DNA from: Serinibacter salmoneus
GTDB lineage: Bacteria; Actinomycetota; Actinomycetes; Actinomycetales; Beutenbergiaceae
Direction: 5' to 3'
Assembly: GCF_002563925.1 (NCBI RefSeq)
Contig: NZ_PDJD01000001.1
Coordinates: 496,001-560,000 of the forward strand
Length of the DNA: 64,000 bases
Within the stretch, counting starts at the first letter, position 1; the number at the start of each line of letters is the position of its first letter. The notes under the pieces were generated by a model, which made no database searches, was not told the origin of the DNA, and worked only from the letters and a program-made list of their open reading frames with translations. Of this stretch, positions 18,313-28,249 are shown piece after piece. Made by a program: the position numbers and the translations under genes.

Positions 18313-18738
18313 GTGCGCGCGGTCCTGCAGCGGATCGACTCCGCCCAGGTGACGGTGGACGGCGAGGTGACCGGCGCCGTCGAGGGGGAGGGGCTGCTGG
18401 CGCTGGTGGGGGTCACCCATGAGGACACACCCGCCCACGCGGCCACGCTGGCCCGCAAGATCGCCGAGCTGCGGATCCTGCGGGGCGAGCGGTCGGTGAG
18501 CGAGGCGGGCGCCGGGGTGCTCGTGGTCAGCCAGTTCACGCTCTACGGCGACGCCCGCAAGGGGCGACGACCCACCTGGAGCGCCGCCGCCCCGGGCCCG
18601 GTGGCGCAGCCTCTGGTCGAGGAGGTCATCGCTGCCCTGCGCGAGCGCGGCGTGGCGGTCGCGACCGGGCGCTTCGGCGCCGACATGCGGGTCTCGCTGG
18701 TCAACGACGGTCCCACCACGCTCGTGCTGGACGTCTGA
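18313..18738 (+). CDS. dtd: D-aminoacyl-tRNA deacylase
   Basis: 141 residues, standard DTD length. It hydrolyses D-aminoacyl-tRNA, proofreading chirality in translation. Signatures: MRAVLQRxxxAxV-type start (here GTG), [12 protein letters not shown], the catalytic SQFTLYGD motif, and [11 protein letters not shown] near the end, where the family usually has NDGPVT. The GTG follows the upstream TAG with no gap, so it is almost certainly co-translated with the DUF2516 gene. It converges with the VOC gene, 9 bp between stops. Confidence 0.93.
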   Translation: MRAVLQRIDSAQVTVDGEVTGAVEGEGLLALVGVTHEDTPAHAATLARKIAELRILRGERSVSEAGAGVLVVSQFTLYGDARKGRRPTWSAAAPGPVAQPLVEEVIAALRERGVAVATGRFGADMRVSLVNDGPTTLVLDV

Positions 18739-18747
18739 GCCACTCCC

Positions 18748-19026
18748 TCAGGCGCTGGGGAACCGGTAGGCATCCATGAAGAACGGCTCCCAGATGTGCC
18801 CGTCGAGGTCGCGGAAGGCCCGCGTGTCCACGAAGCCCAGGTCCTCCATGGGGCGTGCGGCCGCACCACCGCCGGCGAGCACGCCCTCGACCAGGGTGTC
18901 CACCGCGTCACGGCTCGGCAGGTTCTCGGCGCTGTAGGTCTCGTTGAACGAGTAGCCGAGCGCGGTCCAGAACTCACGGGTGCGCGCGACGTCCGCGACC
19001 TGCAGGTTGGGGAAGAACATGGGCAT
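18748..19026 (-). CDS. VOC/glyoxalase-like protein with internal deletion
   Basis: 92 residues; related VOC proteins are about 130. The N-terminus (FPNLQVADVARTREFWTALGYSFNE) and C-terminus (RDAVDTLVEG, AGGG, DLGFVDTRAFRDLDGHIWEPFFMD) match one another's normal order. However, the ~40-45 residues that usually lie between the first helix-strand unit and the SREEVDE-type helix are missing, with the frame kept. One beta-alpha unit of the paired fold is therefore absent. ATG 19026 (or 19020) follows GAGGAGAGG. It may be a decaying gene or a compact variant. Confidence 0.7.
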   Translation of the reverse strand: MPMFFPNLQVADVARTREFWTALGYSFNETYSAENLPSRDAVDTLVEGVLAGGGAAARPMEDLGFVDTRAFRDLDGHIWEPFFMDAYRFPSA

Positions 19027-19113
19027 CCTCTCCTCGGGGCGCCTCGTTGGTGACGCGCCTGAGGGAATGACCGTGCGCACCGGGAGAACTCATCGCCCGC
19101 GCCGCCCCGACTC

Positions 19114-19127
19114 TGCCGGGGGCGAAC
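19114..19127 (-). promoter_or_regulatory. ClgR-like site upstream of clpC
   Basis: On the minus strand the bases read GTTCGC-N5-GCA, one base from the ClgR consensus GTTCGC-N5-GCG known to activate clp genes in Streptomyces and mycobacteria. It lies about 100 bp before the clpC start. A single partial match in GC-rich DNA is weak evidence. Confidence 0.3.
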
Positions 19128-19223
19128 ACGGGCATCCCGAGGCAACGGGCACGGTTAGCCTGTACGTCAAGCCGCCCCGACGGTCGTGCGATGCGACCGA
19201 CGAAGCCGGAAAGAAGGTGCGCC

Positions 19224-21755
19224 ATGTTCGAGAGATTCACCGACCGTGCACGTCGCGTCGTCGTCCTCGCGCAGGACGAGGCTCGCATGCTCAACCACAA
19301 CTACATCGGGACCGAGCACATCCTGCTCGGTCTGATCCACGAGGGGGAGGGCGTCGCCGCGAAGGCGCTGGAGTCGCTCGGGATCTCGCTGGACGTCGTG
19401 CGCCAGCAGGTGGTGGACATCATCGGGGAGGGCCAGCAGGCCCCCACGGGGCACATCCCCTTCACCCCGCGCGCCAAGAAGGTGCTGGAGCTCTCGCTGC
19501 GCGAGGCCCTGCAGCTCGGCCACAACCACATCGGCACCGAGCACATCCTGCTCGGGCTCATCCGCGAGGGTGAGGGCGTCGCCGCGCAGGTGCTGGGCAA
19601 CCTCGGGGCGGACCTCGGGCGCGTGCGCCAGCAGGTGCTGCAACTCCTGCAGGGCCAGGGCGGCAAGGAGGCGGTGGCCCCGGGAGGTGGACCGCAGGAG
19701 GGTGCGCCCTCCGGCTCGGCCGTGCTGGACCAGTTCGGGCGCAACCTCACCCAGCATGCTCGCGAGGGCAAACTCGACCCGGTGATCGGCCGCGAGACCG
19801 AGACCGAGCGCGTGATGCAGGTGCTGAGCCGCCGCACCAAGAACAACCCGATCCTCGTGGGCGAGCCCGGTGTCGGGAAGACCGCCGTGGTGGAGGGCCT
19901 CGCGCAGGACATCGTGCGCGGCACGGTGCCGGAGACCCTGAAGGACAAGCAGCTCTACACCCTCGACCTCGGTGCGCTGGTCGCCGGTTCCCGCTACCGC
20001 GGTGACTTCGAGGAACGACTGAAGAAGGTCCTCAAGGAGATCCGCACCCGCGGCGACATCATCCTGTTCATCGACGAGATCCACACCCTCGTGGGTGCGG
20101 GTGCCGCCGAGGGCGCGATCGACGCCGCCAGCATCCTCAAGCCGATGCTGGCCCGCGGTGAGTTGCAGACCATCGGCGCCACCACGTTGGACGAGTACCG
20201 CAAGCACATCGAGAAGGACCCGGCGTTGGAGCGCCGGTTCCAGCCGATCACCGTCAACGAGCCGAACCTCTCGCAGACCATCGAGATCCTCAAGGGTGTG
20301 CGGGACCGCTACGAGGCGCACCACCGCGTGACGATCACCGACCCGGCGCTCGTGGCCGCGGCGAATCTCGCCGACCGGTACATCAACGACCGCTACCTGC
20401 CGGACAAGGCGATCGACCTGGTCGACGAGGCAGGCGCGCGACTGCGGATCCGCCGGATGACGGCGCCGCCGGAGCTACGTGAACTTGACGAGCGGATCGC
20501 CGAGGCGCGCCGCGCCAAGGAGTCCGCGATCGACGACCAGGACTTCGAGAAGGCCGCCCGCCTGCGCGACGACGAGAAGAAGCTCTCCTCCGAGCGTGTC
20601 GAGAAGGAGAAGGCCTGGAAGTCCGGCGACATGGACACGGTCGCGACCGTGGACGAGGAACTGATCGCCGAGGTGCTGGCGGTGGCCACCGGGATCCCGG
20701 TGTTCAAACTGACCGAGGAGGAGTCCACCAAGCTGCTGAAGATGGAGGATGCGCTCCACGAGCGGATCGTCGGTCAGGCGGACGCGGTCAAGGCACTCTC
20801 CCAGGCCATCCGGCGCACCCGCGCCGGCCTGAAGGACCCCAAGCGCCCGGGAGGCTCGTTCATCTTCGCCGGTCCCACCGGGGTCGGGAAGACCGAGCTC
20901 GCCAAGGCGCTCGCGGAGTTCCTGTTCGGGGACGAGGACGCGCTGATCCAGCTCGACATGTCCGAGTTCTCCGAGAAGCACACCGTCTCGCGGCTCTTCG
21001 GGTCCCCTCCCGGCTACGTGGGTTACGAGGAGGGCGGCCAGCTCACCGAGAAGGTGCGGCGTCGGCCGTTCTCCGTGGTGCTGTTCGACGAGGTGGAGAA
21101 GGCGCACGCGGACATCTTCAACTCGCTGTTGCAGATCCTGGAGGACGGTCGACTGACCGACTCCCAGGGCCGGGTGGTGGACTTCAAGAACACCGTGATC
21201 ATCATGACCACGAACCTCGGTACGCGGGACATCGCCAAGGGCGTGCAGACCGGGTTCCAGGCCGGCGGTGACCTCTCGACCAACTACGACCGGATGAAGG
21301 TCAAGGTCAACGAGGAACTCAAGCAGCACTTCCGCCCGGAGTTCCTCAACCGTGTCGATGACGTGATCGTCTTCCCGCAGCTCAACCAGGAGGAGATCTT
21401 CCAGATCGTCGATCTCATGGTGGCGCGTCTGGCGGAGCGGCTGGAGGACAAGGACATGTCCATCGAGTTGACCCTGGCCGCCAAGACGCTGCTCGCCGAG
21501 CGCGGGTACGACCCGGTGCTCGGCGCGCGACCGCTGCGCCGGGCGCTGCAGCGCGAGATCGAGGACAACCTGAGCGAGAAGATCCTGTTCGGAGAACTGA
21601 AGGCTGGCCAGAAGGTCATCGTCGATGCGACCGGTGAGGGTCTGCTCGGGGAGTTCACCTTCTCGGGCGTGGACCGCGACGATCCTCGGTTGGACGGCGT
21701 GGTGAGCGTCGGCGTCGCGAATGACGCGCCGGATCAGGCGTCCACGCAGGACTGA
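19224..21755 (+). CDS. clpC: ATP-dependent Clp protease ATP-binding subunit ClpC
   Basis: 843 residues. It is the AAA+ unfoldase that feeds ClpP. Order of domains: two Clp_N repeats (about residues 16-68 and 91-142), first AAA+ with Walker A GEPGVGKT at 213-220, a UVR-type coiled coil near 420-450 ([12 protein letters not shown]...[11 protein letters not shown]), and second AAA+ with GPTGVGKT at 550-557, followed by the ClpB-D2-small domain. The M-domain/UVR segment identifies ClpC rather than ClpB or ClpA. ATG 19224 ([13 protein letters not shown]) is the universal start and follows GAAGG; an upstream in-frame codon at 19191 is not used. It stands alone with a strong terminator after it. Confidence 0.97.
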   Translation: MFERFTDRARRVVVLAQDEARMLNHNYIGTEHILLGLIHEGEGVAAKALESLGISLDVVRQQVVDIIGEGQQAPTGHIPFTPRAKKVLELSLREALQLGHNHIGTEHILLGLIREGEGVAAQVLGNLGADLGRVRQQVLQLLQGQGGKEAVAPGGGPQEGAPSGSAVLDQFGRNLTQHAREGKLDPVIGRETETERVMQVLSRRTKNNPILVGEPGVGKTAVVEGLAQDIVRGTVPETLKDKQLYTLDLGALVAGSRYRGDFEERLKKVLKEIRTRGDIILFIDEIHTLVGAGAAEGAIDAASILKPMLARGELQTIGATTLDEYRKHIEKDPALERRFQPITVNEPNLSQTIEILKGVRDRYEAHHRVTITDPALVAAANLADRYINDRYLPDKAIDLVDEAGARLRIRRMTAPPELRELDERIAEARRAKESAIDDQDFEKAARLRDDEKKLSSERVEKEKAWKSGDMDTVATVDEELIAEVLAVATGIPVFKLTEEESTKLLKMEDALHERIVGQADAVKALSQAIRRTRAGLKDPKRPGGSFIFAGPTGVGKTELAKALAEFLFGDEDALIQLDMSEFSEKHTVSRLFGSPPGYVGYEEGGQLTEKVRRRPFSVVLFDEVEKAHADIFNSLLQILEDGRLTDSQGRVVDFKNTVIIMTTNLGTRDIAKGVQTGFQAGGDLSTNYDRMKVKVNEELKQHFRPEFLNRVDDVIVFPQLNQEEIFQIVDLMVARLAERLEDKDMSIELTLAAKTLLAERGYDPVLGARPLRRALQREIEDNLSEKILFGELKAGQKVIVDATGEGLLGEFTFSGVDRDDPRLDGVVSVGVANDAPDQASTQD

Positions 21756-21788
21756 CCACGGCGCGAGATCGCACCATCGGATCGAGGC

Positions 21789-21818
21789 GGGGCCGTCACC
21801 CATCCGGGTGATGGCCCC
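21789..21818. terminator. Bidirectional terminator between clpC and the acyltransferase gene
   Basis: A 13-bp stem (GGGGCCGTCACCC with GGGTGATGGCCCC, one G-U pair) and a four-base loop lie between two convergent genes. There is no strong T run on either side. Confidence 0.75.
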
Positions 21819-21848
21819 GTCCTCGCGTCCGGGCCGCCCGCGGGTTGG

Positions 21849-22946
21849 TCAGGTCACGACCCGCTTCCGGCGCGCGGTGAGGCGGTAGCGGCCGGAGATC
21901 ACCCCGGTGAGCCACTCGATCGGCCCCCGCCCCACGAACCGCCACCACAGCACACCCACCGCGAGCGTCACCACGAGCACGAGCGTCCACGGCAGCATGT
22001 GGTTCAGCGTGGTGGGGTCCTGAGCGGCGTGCTGCATGCCCCAGCGCACGAGCGCTGTGTGCAGGACGTACAGGCTCAGGGCCACGGAACCGATTGCGCG
22101 CAGCGGCGTGAACACCCAGCCGAGCGCGCGTTGCGCGGACCCGGAGGGCACGGTGGCGGCCCATACGACCACCACGTAGGCGGTGAACACCAGCCCGACG
22201 TCGTGCAGCGTGTCGAGATAACTGCCGGAGAACTGCTCGGTGCCCAGCACCCGCTCGGCGATCGGACGGGCGAGGTAGGCGATCGGCGCGAGCATGGCCA
22301 TTCCCAGCAGCAGACGATCTCGCTGGAAGCCGTGCCGCAGGAGCAACGCCCCGAGCAGGAAGAACGGCAGGAGATTCGCCAGTCGGTAGCTGCGCCCGAG
22401 GAGAGTCCACTCGACGAGGCGGTCCAGCACCGGCGGGAGGGCGCTCGTCCCGAGCGAGGCGTTGGCCCAGGCGACCACGGCGCCGCTGACCAGCCACACG
22501 AGGGCCGTGACCACGAGCAACGCGCGCGTGCCGAGCACCACCAGCGGGGTGCCCACGATCAACAGCACACCCAGGAACGCCAGCACGATGGCGATCCAGG
22601 TGCCCCAGGTCTCCAGCCAGAGGCCGAGGGCGATCAGCACCGTGCCGCGCACGGCGTTCTGGGTGATCACCACCCACACCGCGCGGGTGGTACCGCCGGA
22701 TGCTCGCAGCATGATCTGCGCCGACATCCCCATCACCAGCGCGAACAGGGGGGAGGCGAGGTCGTTGATCTGCGCGGAGAGGAAGGCCCATCCGGCGAGG
22801 GGTTCCCGCACGAAGGGGTCGATGTGGGCGATCACCATCGCCAGCAGCGCGACGCCACGCAGCACGTCCGGGATCAGCAGGCGATCCCGCTGGCGTCGGG
22901 GGGCCGTGCCCGGGCGTGACGCCGGGGGATCGATGCTCGTCGCCAT
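21849..22946 (-). CDS. Polytopic membrane protein, HGSNAT/DUF418-like acyltransferase family
   Basis: 365 residues and about ten hydrophobic segments. The first, RLLIPDVLRGVALLAMVIAHIDPF, carries the D-x-x-R-G start shared by DUF1624/HGSNAT_cat, DUF418 and OafA-type membrane acyltransferases. The closing part (SVALSLYVLHTALVRWG ... VGRGPIEWL) matches the DUF418/DUF1624 tail. It likely transfers an acyl group across the membrane to a cell-envelope sugar; the substrate is unknown. ATG 22946 was chosen; the extension to 23060 crosses non-coding DNA. Confidence 0.75.
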   Translation of the reverse strand: MATSIDPPASRPGTAPRRQRDRLLIPDVLRGVALLAMVIAHIDPFVREPLAGWAFLSAQINDLASPLFALVMGMSAQIMLRASGGTTRAVWVVITQNAVRGTVLIALGLWLETWGTWIAIVLAFLGVLLIVGTPLVVLGTRALLVVTALVWLVSGAVVAWANASLGTSALPPVLDRLVEWTLLGRSYRLANLLPFFLLGALLLRHGFQRDRLLLGMAMLAPIAYLARPIAERVLGTEQFSGSYLDTLHDVGLVFTAYVVVVWAATVPSGSAQRALGWVFTPLRAIGSVALSLYVLHTALVRWGMQHAAQDPTTLNHMLPWTLVLVVTLAVGVLWWRFVGRGPIEWLTGVISGRYRLTARRKRVVT

Positions 22947-23122
22947 GCCCCTAGCGTGGCGCAGCGACCCCGGTGCTGCCAGTGTGGCCCGCTGAAGCAG
23001 CCGGCGTTCTCGAGCGGCGAGGAGGCACTCAACCCCATAGAGTGGAGGCGATGATTCCACGCCGTTGACCTGCTCGTGCGAAGCAGGGTCTCATCGCCCC
23101 GGACAGGTTAGGTGTGCCTTGG

Positions 23123-23151
23123 CAGACACCCCATGGCGGCGTTTGTAGAGT
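23123..23151 (+). promoter_or_regulatory. Candidate promoter of the quinone/nuo operon
   Basis: CAGACA (23123-23128), a 17-bp spacer, and TAGAGT (23146-23151) fit a housekeeping-sigma promoter. Transcription would start near 23158, just before the inverted repeat at 23161. Confidence 0.5.
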
Positions 23152-23160
23152 GAGGTTTGG

Positions 23161-23183
23161 CGTGCGCGTGCTTGACGCGCACG
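23161..23183. promoter_or_regulatory. Perfect 9-bp inverted repeat in the nuo operon leader
   Basis: CGTGCGCGT, loop GCTTG, ACGCGCACG: a perfect nine-base dyad centred 39 bp before the reductase ATG and just past the candidate start site. It could be an operator or an RNA hairpin near the ribosome site (GAGGTG at 23199-23204). Confidence 0.55.
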
Positions 23184-23210
23184 TGGCATGACGACAGTGA
23201 GGTGAAGACG

Positions 23211-24500
23211 ATGGCTTCGACGGATCACGTCGATGTGATCGTCGTCGGCGCAGGCCCCTCGGGGGCCGCCACCGCCCACTACCTCGCCCAACGGGGGCTC
23301 GAGGTCCTGCTGCTGGAGAAGTCCACCTTCCCGCGGGACAAGGTCTGCGGGGACGGTCTCACACCCCGCGCCGTGGCTGAACTGATCTCCATGGGCATCC
23401 CCATCCGTGAGGAGGACGGCTGGATCCGCAACACCGGCCTGCGGGTGCTCGGGGGCGGTCACCAGATCGAGATGCCGTGGCCGGACCTGGAGACGGTCCC
23501 GAACTTCGGCCTCGCGCGCGCCCGGACCGACCTGGACGAGACGCTCGCGCGCCACGCCGTCGCCTCCGGCGCCAAGCTCCTGGAGGGGCACAGCGTCACC
23601 GGTCCCGTGCTCGACCCGGACGGCCGTGTGGTGGGGGTGACGGTCAAGCCCGTCGACGGCCGCGGACGCGCCACCGGGGAGGCCGAGCGCACCTTCACCG
23701 CCCCGTATGTCGTCGACGCCGCTGGGGTCTCCGCGCGCCTGGCCACCAAGGTGGGGCGCGAGAAGCGCGACGACCGGCCTCTCGGCGTGGCTGCACGCAC
23801 CTACTTCCGCAGCCCCCGCCACGACGACGACATGATGGAGTCGCACCTGGAACTGTGGGACGGAAAACCGGGCGAGAGCGATCTGCTGCCCGGCTACGGC
23901 TGGATCTTCGCGCTCGGCAACGGCCTGGTCAACGTCGGCCTGGGCAGCGTGAGTTCCAACGCGCGCTCCACGCAGATCAAGTACAAGGACATCTTCGCGC
24001 GGTGGATGGAGAACGTCCCCGAGGAGTGGGGCTTCACCCCTGAGAACCAGGTGGGTCCGGTGCGCAGCGCGGCGCTGCCGATGGCTTTCAACCGCAAGCC
24101 GCTGTATGCCGACGGACTGCTGCTGGTGGGTGACTCCGGCGGCATGGTCTCCCCGTTCAACGGTGAGGGGATCGCCTACGGCATGCAGGCCGGCCGGTTC
24201 GCCGCCGAGACCATCGCCCAGGCGCTGGCTCGGCCCACGGCACTCGGTCGGGAGCGCGCCATGGCCGCCTACCCGCGGCTGATGACCGAGGAACTCGGCG
24301 GCTACTACCGCCTGGGCTCGGTGTTCGTGAGGATCATCGAGCACCCCACGATCATGCGGATCTGCACGAAGTACGGCCTCCCGCGGCCGTTGCTGATGAA
24401 GTTCGTGCACAAACTGTTGTCCGACTCCTATGACCGGACGGGTGGCGACGCCATGGACCGGATCATCACTGCACTGACGAAGGTGGTGCCAGCGGCATGA
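23211..24500 (+). CDS. menJ: Geranylgeranyl reductase family protein, probable menaquinone reductase
   Basis: 429-residue flavoprotein. The FAD-binding Rossmann motif VGAGPSGAATA is at 12-22; PRDKVCGDGLTPRAV and the second flavin motif LLVGDSGGMVSPFNGEGIAYGM are typical of the GGR family. The mycobacterial homologue MenJ reduces one isoprene unit of menaquinone. Its stop overlaps the nuoA start (ATGA), which strongly supports a quinone role rather than archaeal-type lipid saturation. Start ATG 23211 follows GAGGTG; upstream codons in the frame run through the promoter. Confidence 0.82.
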   Translation: MASTDHVDVIVVGAGPSGAATAHYLAQRGLEVLLLEKSTFPRDKVCGDGLTPRAVAELISMGIPIREEDGWIRNTGLRVLGGGHQIEMPWPDLETVPNFGLARARTDLDETLARHAVASGAKLLEGHSVTGPVLDPDGRVVGVTVKPVDGRGRATGEAERTFTAPYVVDAAGVSARLATKVGREKRDDRPLGVAARTYFRSPRHDDDMMESHLELWDGKPGESDLLPGYGWIFALGNGLVNVGLGSVSSNARSTQIKYKDIFARWMENVPEEWGFTPENQVGPVRSAALPMAFNRKPLYADGLLLVGDSGGMVSPFNGEGIAYGMQAGRFAAETIAQALARPTALGRERAMAAYPRLMTEELGGYYRLGSVFVRIIEHPTIMRICTKYGLPRPLLMKFVHKLLSDSYDRTGGDAMDRIITALTKVVPAA

Positions 24501-24859
24501 CCAATCCCTACGTGCCGATCCTCATCATGATGGCCGTCGCCCTCCTGCTGGGCGTCGGCGGGTTGACCGCGAGCCGCCACATCGGGCCGCAGGTGTACAA
24601 CCGCGCCAAGCTGGAGGCCTACGAGTGCGGCATCATGCCCACGCCTCAGGCCATCGGGCACGGCCGCCTGAACATCAAGTACTACCTGGTGGCGATGACG
24701 TTCATCGTCTTCGACATCGAGGTGGTCTTCCTCTACCCGTGGGCGGTCGCGTTCACCGATCTCGCGGTCTTCGGCGTGGTGGCGATGCTCACCTTCATCG
24801 CGTTGATCACCGTGCCCTACATCTACGAGTGGCGCCGTGGCGCCCTGAGTTTCGACTAG
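24497..24859 (+). CDS. nuoA: NADH-quinone oxidoreductase subunit A
   Basis: 120 residues with three membrane helices. Family features are the loop YECGIMPTPQ and the acidic helix FDIEVVFLYPWAVAF. It is a membrane-arm subunit near the quinone channel. First gene of a complete 14-subunit set in the order A-N; ATG overlaps the upstream reductase stop by four bases. Confidence 0.97.
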   Translation: MTNPYVPILIMMAVALLLGVGGLTASRHIGPQVYNRAKLEAYECGIMPTPQAIGHGRLNIKYYLVAMTFIVFDIEVVFLYPWAVAFTDLAVFGVVAMLTFIALITVPYIYEWRRGALSFD

Positions 24860-24868
24860 GAGGTCGTC

Positions 24869-25420
24869 ATGGGACTCGAGGAGAAGGCGCCGGGCTTCAT
24901 GCTCGGTACCATCGGGGATCTGGTCGGGCTCGCCCGTAAGACCTCCATGTGGCCCGTGACCATGGGCCTGGCCTGCTGTGCGATCGAGATGATGGCCACC
25001 GGCGGTGCCCGCTTCGACATCTCCCGCTTCGGGATGGAGGTTTTCCGCGCCTCCCCGCGCCACGCCGACCTGATGATCGTCTCGGGTCGTCTCTCGCAGA
25101 AGATGGCCCCCGTGGTCCGCCAGGTGTACGACCAGATGAGCGAGCCCAAGTGGGTCATCTCGATGGGTGCGTGCGCCTCCTCCGGCGGGATGTTCAACAA
25201 CTACGCGGTGGTGCAGGGCTGCGACCACGTGGTGCCGGTCGACATCTACCTGCCTGGCTGCCCGCCACGACCGGAGATGCTGCTGCACGCGATCCTCGAA
25301 CTGCACAAGCAGGTCGGTAAGGAACCGCTCGGCGCGAACCGAGTGGAGATTGCCCGGGCCGCTGAGGCCGCCGCGCTGATGGCAACGCCGACCTCCGACC
25401 AGAAGGGGCTGCTCGCGTGA
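24869..25420 (+). CDS. nuoB: NADH-quinone oxidoreductase subunit B
   Basis: 183 residues. It holds the terminal cluster N2: Cys36-Cys37 (GLACCAIEM), Cys102 (MGACASSGG) and Cys131 ([10 protein letters not shown]) are all present. Peripheral arm, next to the quinone site. AGGAGGTCGTC precedes ATG, one of the strongest ribosome sites in the operon, and the gene sits 9 bp after nuoA. Confidence 0.97.
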   Translation: MGLEEKAPGFMLGTIGDLVGLARKTSMWPVTMGLACCAIEMMATGGARFDISRFGMEVFRASPRHADLMIVSGRLSQKMAPVVRQVYDQMSEPKWVISMGACASSGGMFNNYAVVQGCDHVVPVDIYLPGCPPRPEMLLHAILELHKQVGKEPLGANRVEIARAAEAAALMATPTSDQKGLLA

Positions 25421-26154
25421 CCGGGACACCCGATGCCGAGGGCCGTGCGGACCTGGGCCTGGTGCCCGCGCGTGACGGCGGTCAGGACATGGGCGACCTG
25501 GTCGCTCGACGCCAGGGCCTGTTCGGCAGCGCCGGTTCCGGCGACACCTCCGGCTACGGCGGGCTCGTCACGACCGTCGTGATCGGCGAACCCGCGCAGC
25601 GCCCGTACGGCGGCTGGTTCGACGAGGTGGTCGACATCCTCGCCGAGGTCATCGAGGACGCCGGCCTGTCCTACGACGCCGTGGTGCGCCGCGTGGTCGT
25701 CGACCGGGGTGAGTTGACCCTCGAGATCGCCCGCGAGCACCTGGTGGCCGTGGCGAGGATGCTGCGGGACGAGCAGGACCTGCGCTTCGAGTTGTGCCTC
25801 GGCGTCAGCGGGGTGCACTACCCGGATGACACCGGCCGCGAGTTGCACGCCGTGTACCACCTGCGCTCCATCACGAACGGTCCGCGCGTGCTGCGGCTGG
25901 AGGTCGTGGCCGGGGAGGACGACCCGCATGTGCCCTCGCTCGTGGACGTGTACCCCACGAACAACTGGCACGAGCGCGAGACCTGGGACCTGATGGGGAT
26001 CGTGTTCGACGGTCACCCGGCGCTCGCTCGTATCGAGATGCCCGACGACTGGGTGGGGCATCCCCAGCGCAAGGACTATCCACTGGGTGGCATTCCGGTG
26101 GAGTACAAGGGCGCCACGGTGCCCCCGGCCGATCAGCGGAGGTCCTACCGATGA
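25417..26154 (+). CDS. nuoC: NADH-quinone oxidoreductase subunit C
   Basis: 245 residues. Residues 1-55 are a low-complexity lead typical of actinobacteria; the conserved 30-kDa domain follows, ending in the signature [16 protein letters not shown] and [18 protein letters not shown]. It is separate from NuoD, unlike the fused enterobacterial NuoCD. GTG overlaps the nuoB stop; the gene's stop overlaps nuoD. Confidence 0.95.
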   Translation: MTGTPDAEGRADLGLVPARDGGQDMGDLVARRQGLFGSAGSGDTSGYGGLVTTVVIGEPAQRPYGGWFDEVVDILAEVIEDAGLSYDAVVRRVVVDRGELTLEIAREHLVAVARMLRDEQDLRFELCLGVSGVHYPDDTGRELHAVYHLRSITNGPRVLRLEVVAGEDDPHVPSLVDVYPTNNWHERETWDLMGIVFDGHPALARIEMPDDWVGHPQRKDYPLGGIPVEYKGATVPPADQRRSYR

Positions 26155-27479
26155 CCACCATCGAGGAGGAGCTGGACGGCGTCCCCACCTTCACCGCCAC
26201 CGGCGGCGACTGGGCCTCGATCGCCGAGGAGGCGGCCCGGCTGGGTGAGGAACGCATCGTCGTGAACATGGGTCCGCAGCACCCCTCCACGCACGGCGTG
26301 CTGCGTCTGATCCTGGAGATCGACGGCGAGACGGTGCGGGAGGTGCGGGTCGGCATCGGCTACCTGCACACCGGCATCGAGAAGAACATGGAGTACCGCA
26401 CCTGGACCCAGGGCGTGACGTTCTGCACGCGTATGGACTACGTCGCCCCGTTCTTCCAGGAGGTCGGGTACTGCCTCGGCGTGGAGAAGCTGCTCGGTGT
26501 CGAGGTCCCCGAGCGCGCCACGCTGGTGCGGGTGCTGCTGATGGAACTGCAGCGCATCGCCTCCCACCTGGTCGCGATCGCCACCGGCGGTAACGAACTG
26601 GGCGCGACCACCATGATGATCGAGGGCTTCCAGGGACGTGAGGAGATCCTGAAGATCTTCGAGCTCATCTCCGGGTTGCGGATGAACCACGCCTACGTCC
26701 GCCCCGGTGGTCTCGCGCAGGACATCCCGCCGGGAACCGTGGACGCGGTGCGGGACATGATCCCGCGGATGCAACAGCACGTGAAGCACCTGCGGATGCT
26801 GGTGGCCGCCAACCCCATCTTCAAGGGACGATCGGTCGGCATCGGCCACCTGCCGCTGGCCACGGCGCTGGCGCTCGGTGTGACCGGGCCCGTGCTGCGC
26901 TCGGCCGGTCTCCCGTTCGACCTGCGCAAGGACGACCCGTACTGCGGGTACGAGACCTACGAGTTCGACGTCCCGACCAGCACCGACTCCGACGTGTACT
27001 CCCGGGTGATGCTGCGCTTCGCGGAGATCGATGAGTCGGTTCGGATCGTTCGCCAGGTCCTGGACCGCCTGGAGAAGCAGGACAAGAGCGGGCAGAGCCA
27101 CCCCGTGATGGTCGACGACCCCGGTATCGCCTGGCCCGCGCAGCTCGCGATCGGGCCGGACGGCCAGGGCAACTCCGCTGCGCACATCCGCGAGATCATG
27201 GGCGAGTCGATGGAGTCCCTCATCCACCACTTCAAGCTCGTCACCGAGGGCTTTCGGGTCCCGGCCGGGCAGGTGCACACCGAGGTGGAACACGCCAAGG
27301 GGGTCCTCGGCGTCCACCTGGTCTCCGACGGCGCCACTCGCCCCTACCGGGCGCACTTCCGCGATCCGTCGTTCACGAACCTGCAGGCGCTCTCAGCCAT
27401 GTGCGAGGGCGGGCAGATCGCCGATGTGGTGGTGTCGGTCGCCTCGATCGACCCCGTGCTGGGAGGTGTGGACCGATGA
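26151..27479 (+). CDS. nuoD: NADH-quinone oxidoreductase subunit D
   Basis: 442 residues, the 49-kDa subunit that forms the quinone pocket with NuoB. The loop [15 protein letters not shown], with the His of the quinone site, and the C-terminal DPVLGGVDR ending are diagnostic. It is descended from [NiFe]-hydrogenase large subunits but lacks the metal-binding cysteines, as expected. Overlaps both neighbours by four bases. Confidence 0.97.
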   Translation: MTTIEEELDGVPTFTATGGDWASIAEEAARLGEERIVVNMGPQHPSTHGVLRLILEIDGETVREVRVGIGYLHTGIEKNMEYRTWTQGVTFCTRMDYVAPFFQEVGYCLGVEKLLGVEVPERATLVRVLLMELQRIASHLVAIATGGNELGATTMMIEGFQGREEILKIFELISGLRMNHAYVRPGGLAQDIPPGTVDAVRDMIPRMQQHVKHLRMLVAANPIFKGRSVGIGHLPLATALALGVTGPVLRSAGLPFDLRKDDPYCGYETYEFDVPTSTDSDVYSRVMLRFAEIDESVRIVRQVLDRLEKQDKSGQSHPVMVDDPGIAWPAQLAIGPDGQGNSAAHIREIMGESMESLIHHFKLVTEGFRVPAGQVHTEVEHAKGVLGVHLVSDGATRPYRAHFRDPSFTNLQALSAMCEGGQIADVVVSVASIDPVLGGVDR

Positions 27480-28249
27480 CCGCCGAACCGAGGCCGGCCG
27501 CGCTGGCCCTGTTCCCCGACGACGTCGCGACGCAGTTGGAGGCGGACACGCGCGAGGTGATCGCGCGCTACCCGGACTCCCGTTCCGCGTTGTTGCCGCT
27601 GCTGCACCTGATCCAGTCGGTGGACTCCTTCGTCTCGCCGCGCGGGATCGCCTGGTGCGCCGAGGCCCTCGACCTCAGCCGTGCCGAGGTCTCCGCGGTG
27701 GCCACGTTCTACTCCCAGTACAAGCGCAAGCCGAACGGGCGCTACACGGTCGGAGTGTGCACGAACACGCTGTGTGCAGTCATGGGCGGGGACGAGATCT
27801 TCGGCGCCGTGTCCGAGCACCTCGGGATCGGCAACGAGGAGACCACGAGCGACGGCGCGATCACGCTCGAGGCCGTGGAGTGCAACGCCGCCTGTGACTA
27901 CGCCCCCGTGGTGATGGTCAATTGGGAGTTCTTCGACAACGTCACCCCGGCGAGCGCGATCTCGCTGGTGGACGACCTGCAGGCGGGCCGTGAGGTCACC
28001 GCCTCCCGTGGCCCCGTGGTGCAGGACTTCCGCGCGGTCTCCCGGGTGCTGGCCGGCTTCGAGGACGGCCTGGTGGACTCCGGTCCCACCGCCGGACCCG
28101 CGAGCCTGGTGGGTCTGGAGATCGCCCGCGAGCACGGCTGGCGCGCCCCCGCCTACCCGGGCGCACCCGAGGCCGACCCGACGGCCGGGACCGAGGCCGT
28201 GGGGGAGCCCGGTTCCTCCGCGGACCACCAGGAAGGGACGCAGTCATGA
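27476..28249 (+). CDS. nuoE: NADH-quinone oxidoreductase subunit E
   Basis: 257 residues, longer than the ~170 of E. coli because of a ~75-residue Gly/Ala/Pro/Glu-rich tail, common in actinobacteria. Thioredoxin-like domain with [2Fe-2S] ligands in VCTNTLC and [13 protein letters not shown] 27476 overlaps the nuoD stop; the longer frame to 27401 lies inside nuoD and is not used. Works with NuoF and NuoG in the NADH-oxidising module. Confidence 0.95.
   Translation: MTAEPRPAALALFPDDVATQLEADTREVIARYPDSRSALLPLLHLIQSVDSFVSPRGIAWCAEALDLSRAEVSAVATFYSQYKRKPNGRYTVGVCTNTLCAVMGGDEIFGAVSEHLGIGNEETTSDGAITLEAVECNAACDYAPVVMVNWEFFDNVTPASAISLVDDLQAGREVTASRGPVVQDFRAVSRVLAGFEDGLVDSGPTAGPASLVGLEIAREHGWRAPAYPGAPEADPTAGTEAVGEPGSSADHQEGTQS

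Noticed and set aside
23106-23124. DtxR/IdeR iron box before the nuo operon
   Set aside because: TTAGGT is present but only about 11 of 19 positions match and the second half-site is absent.
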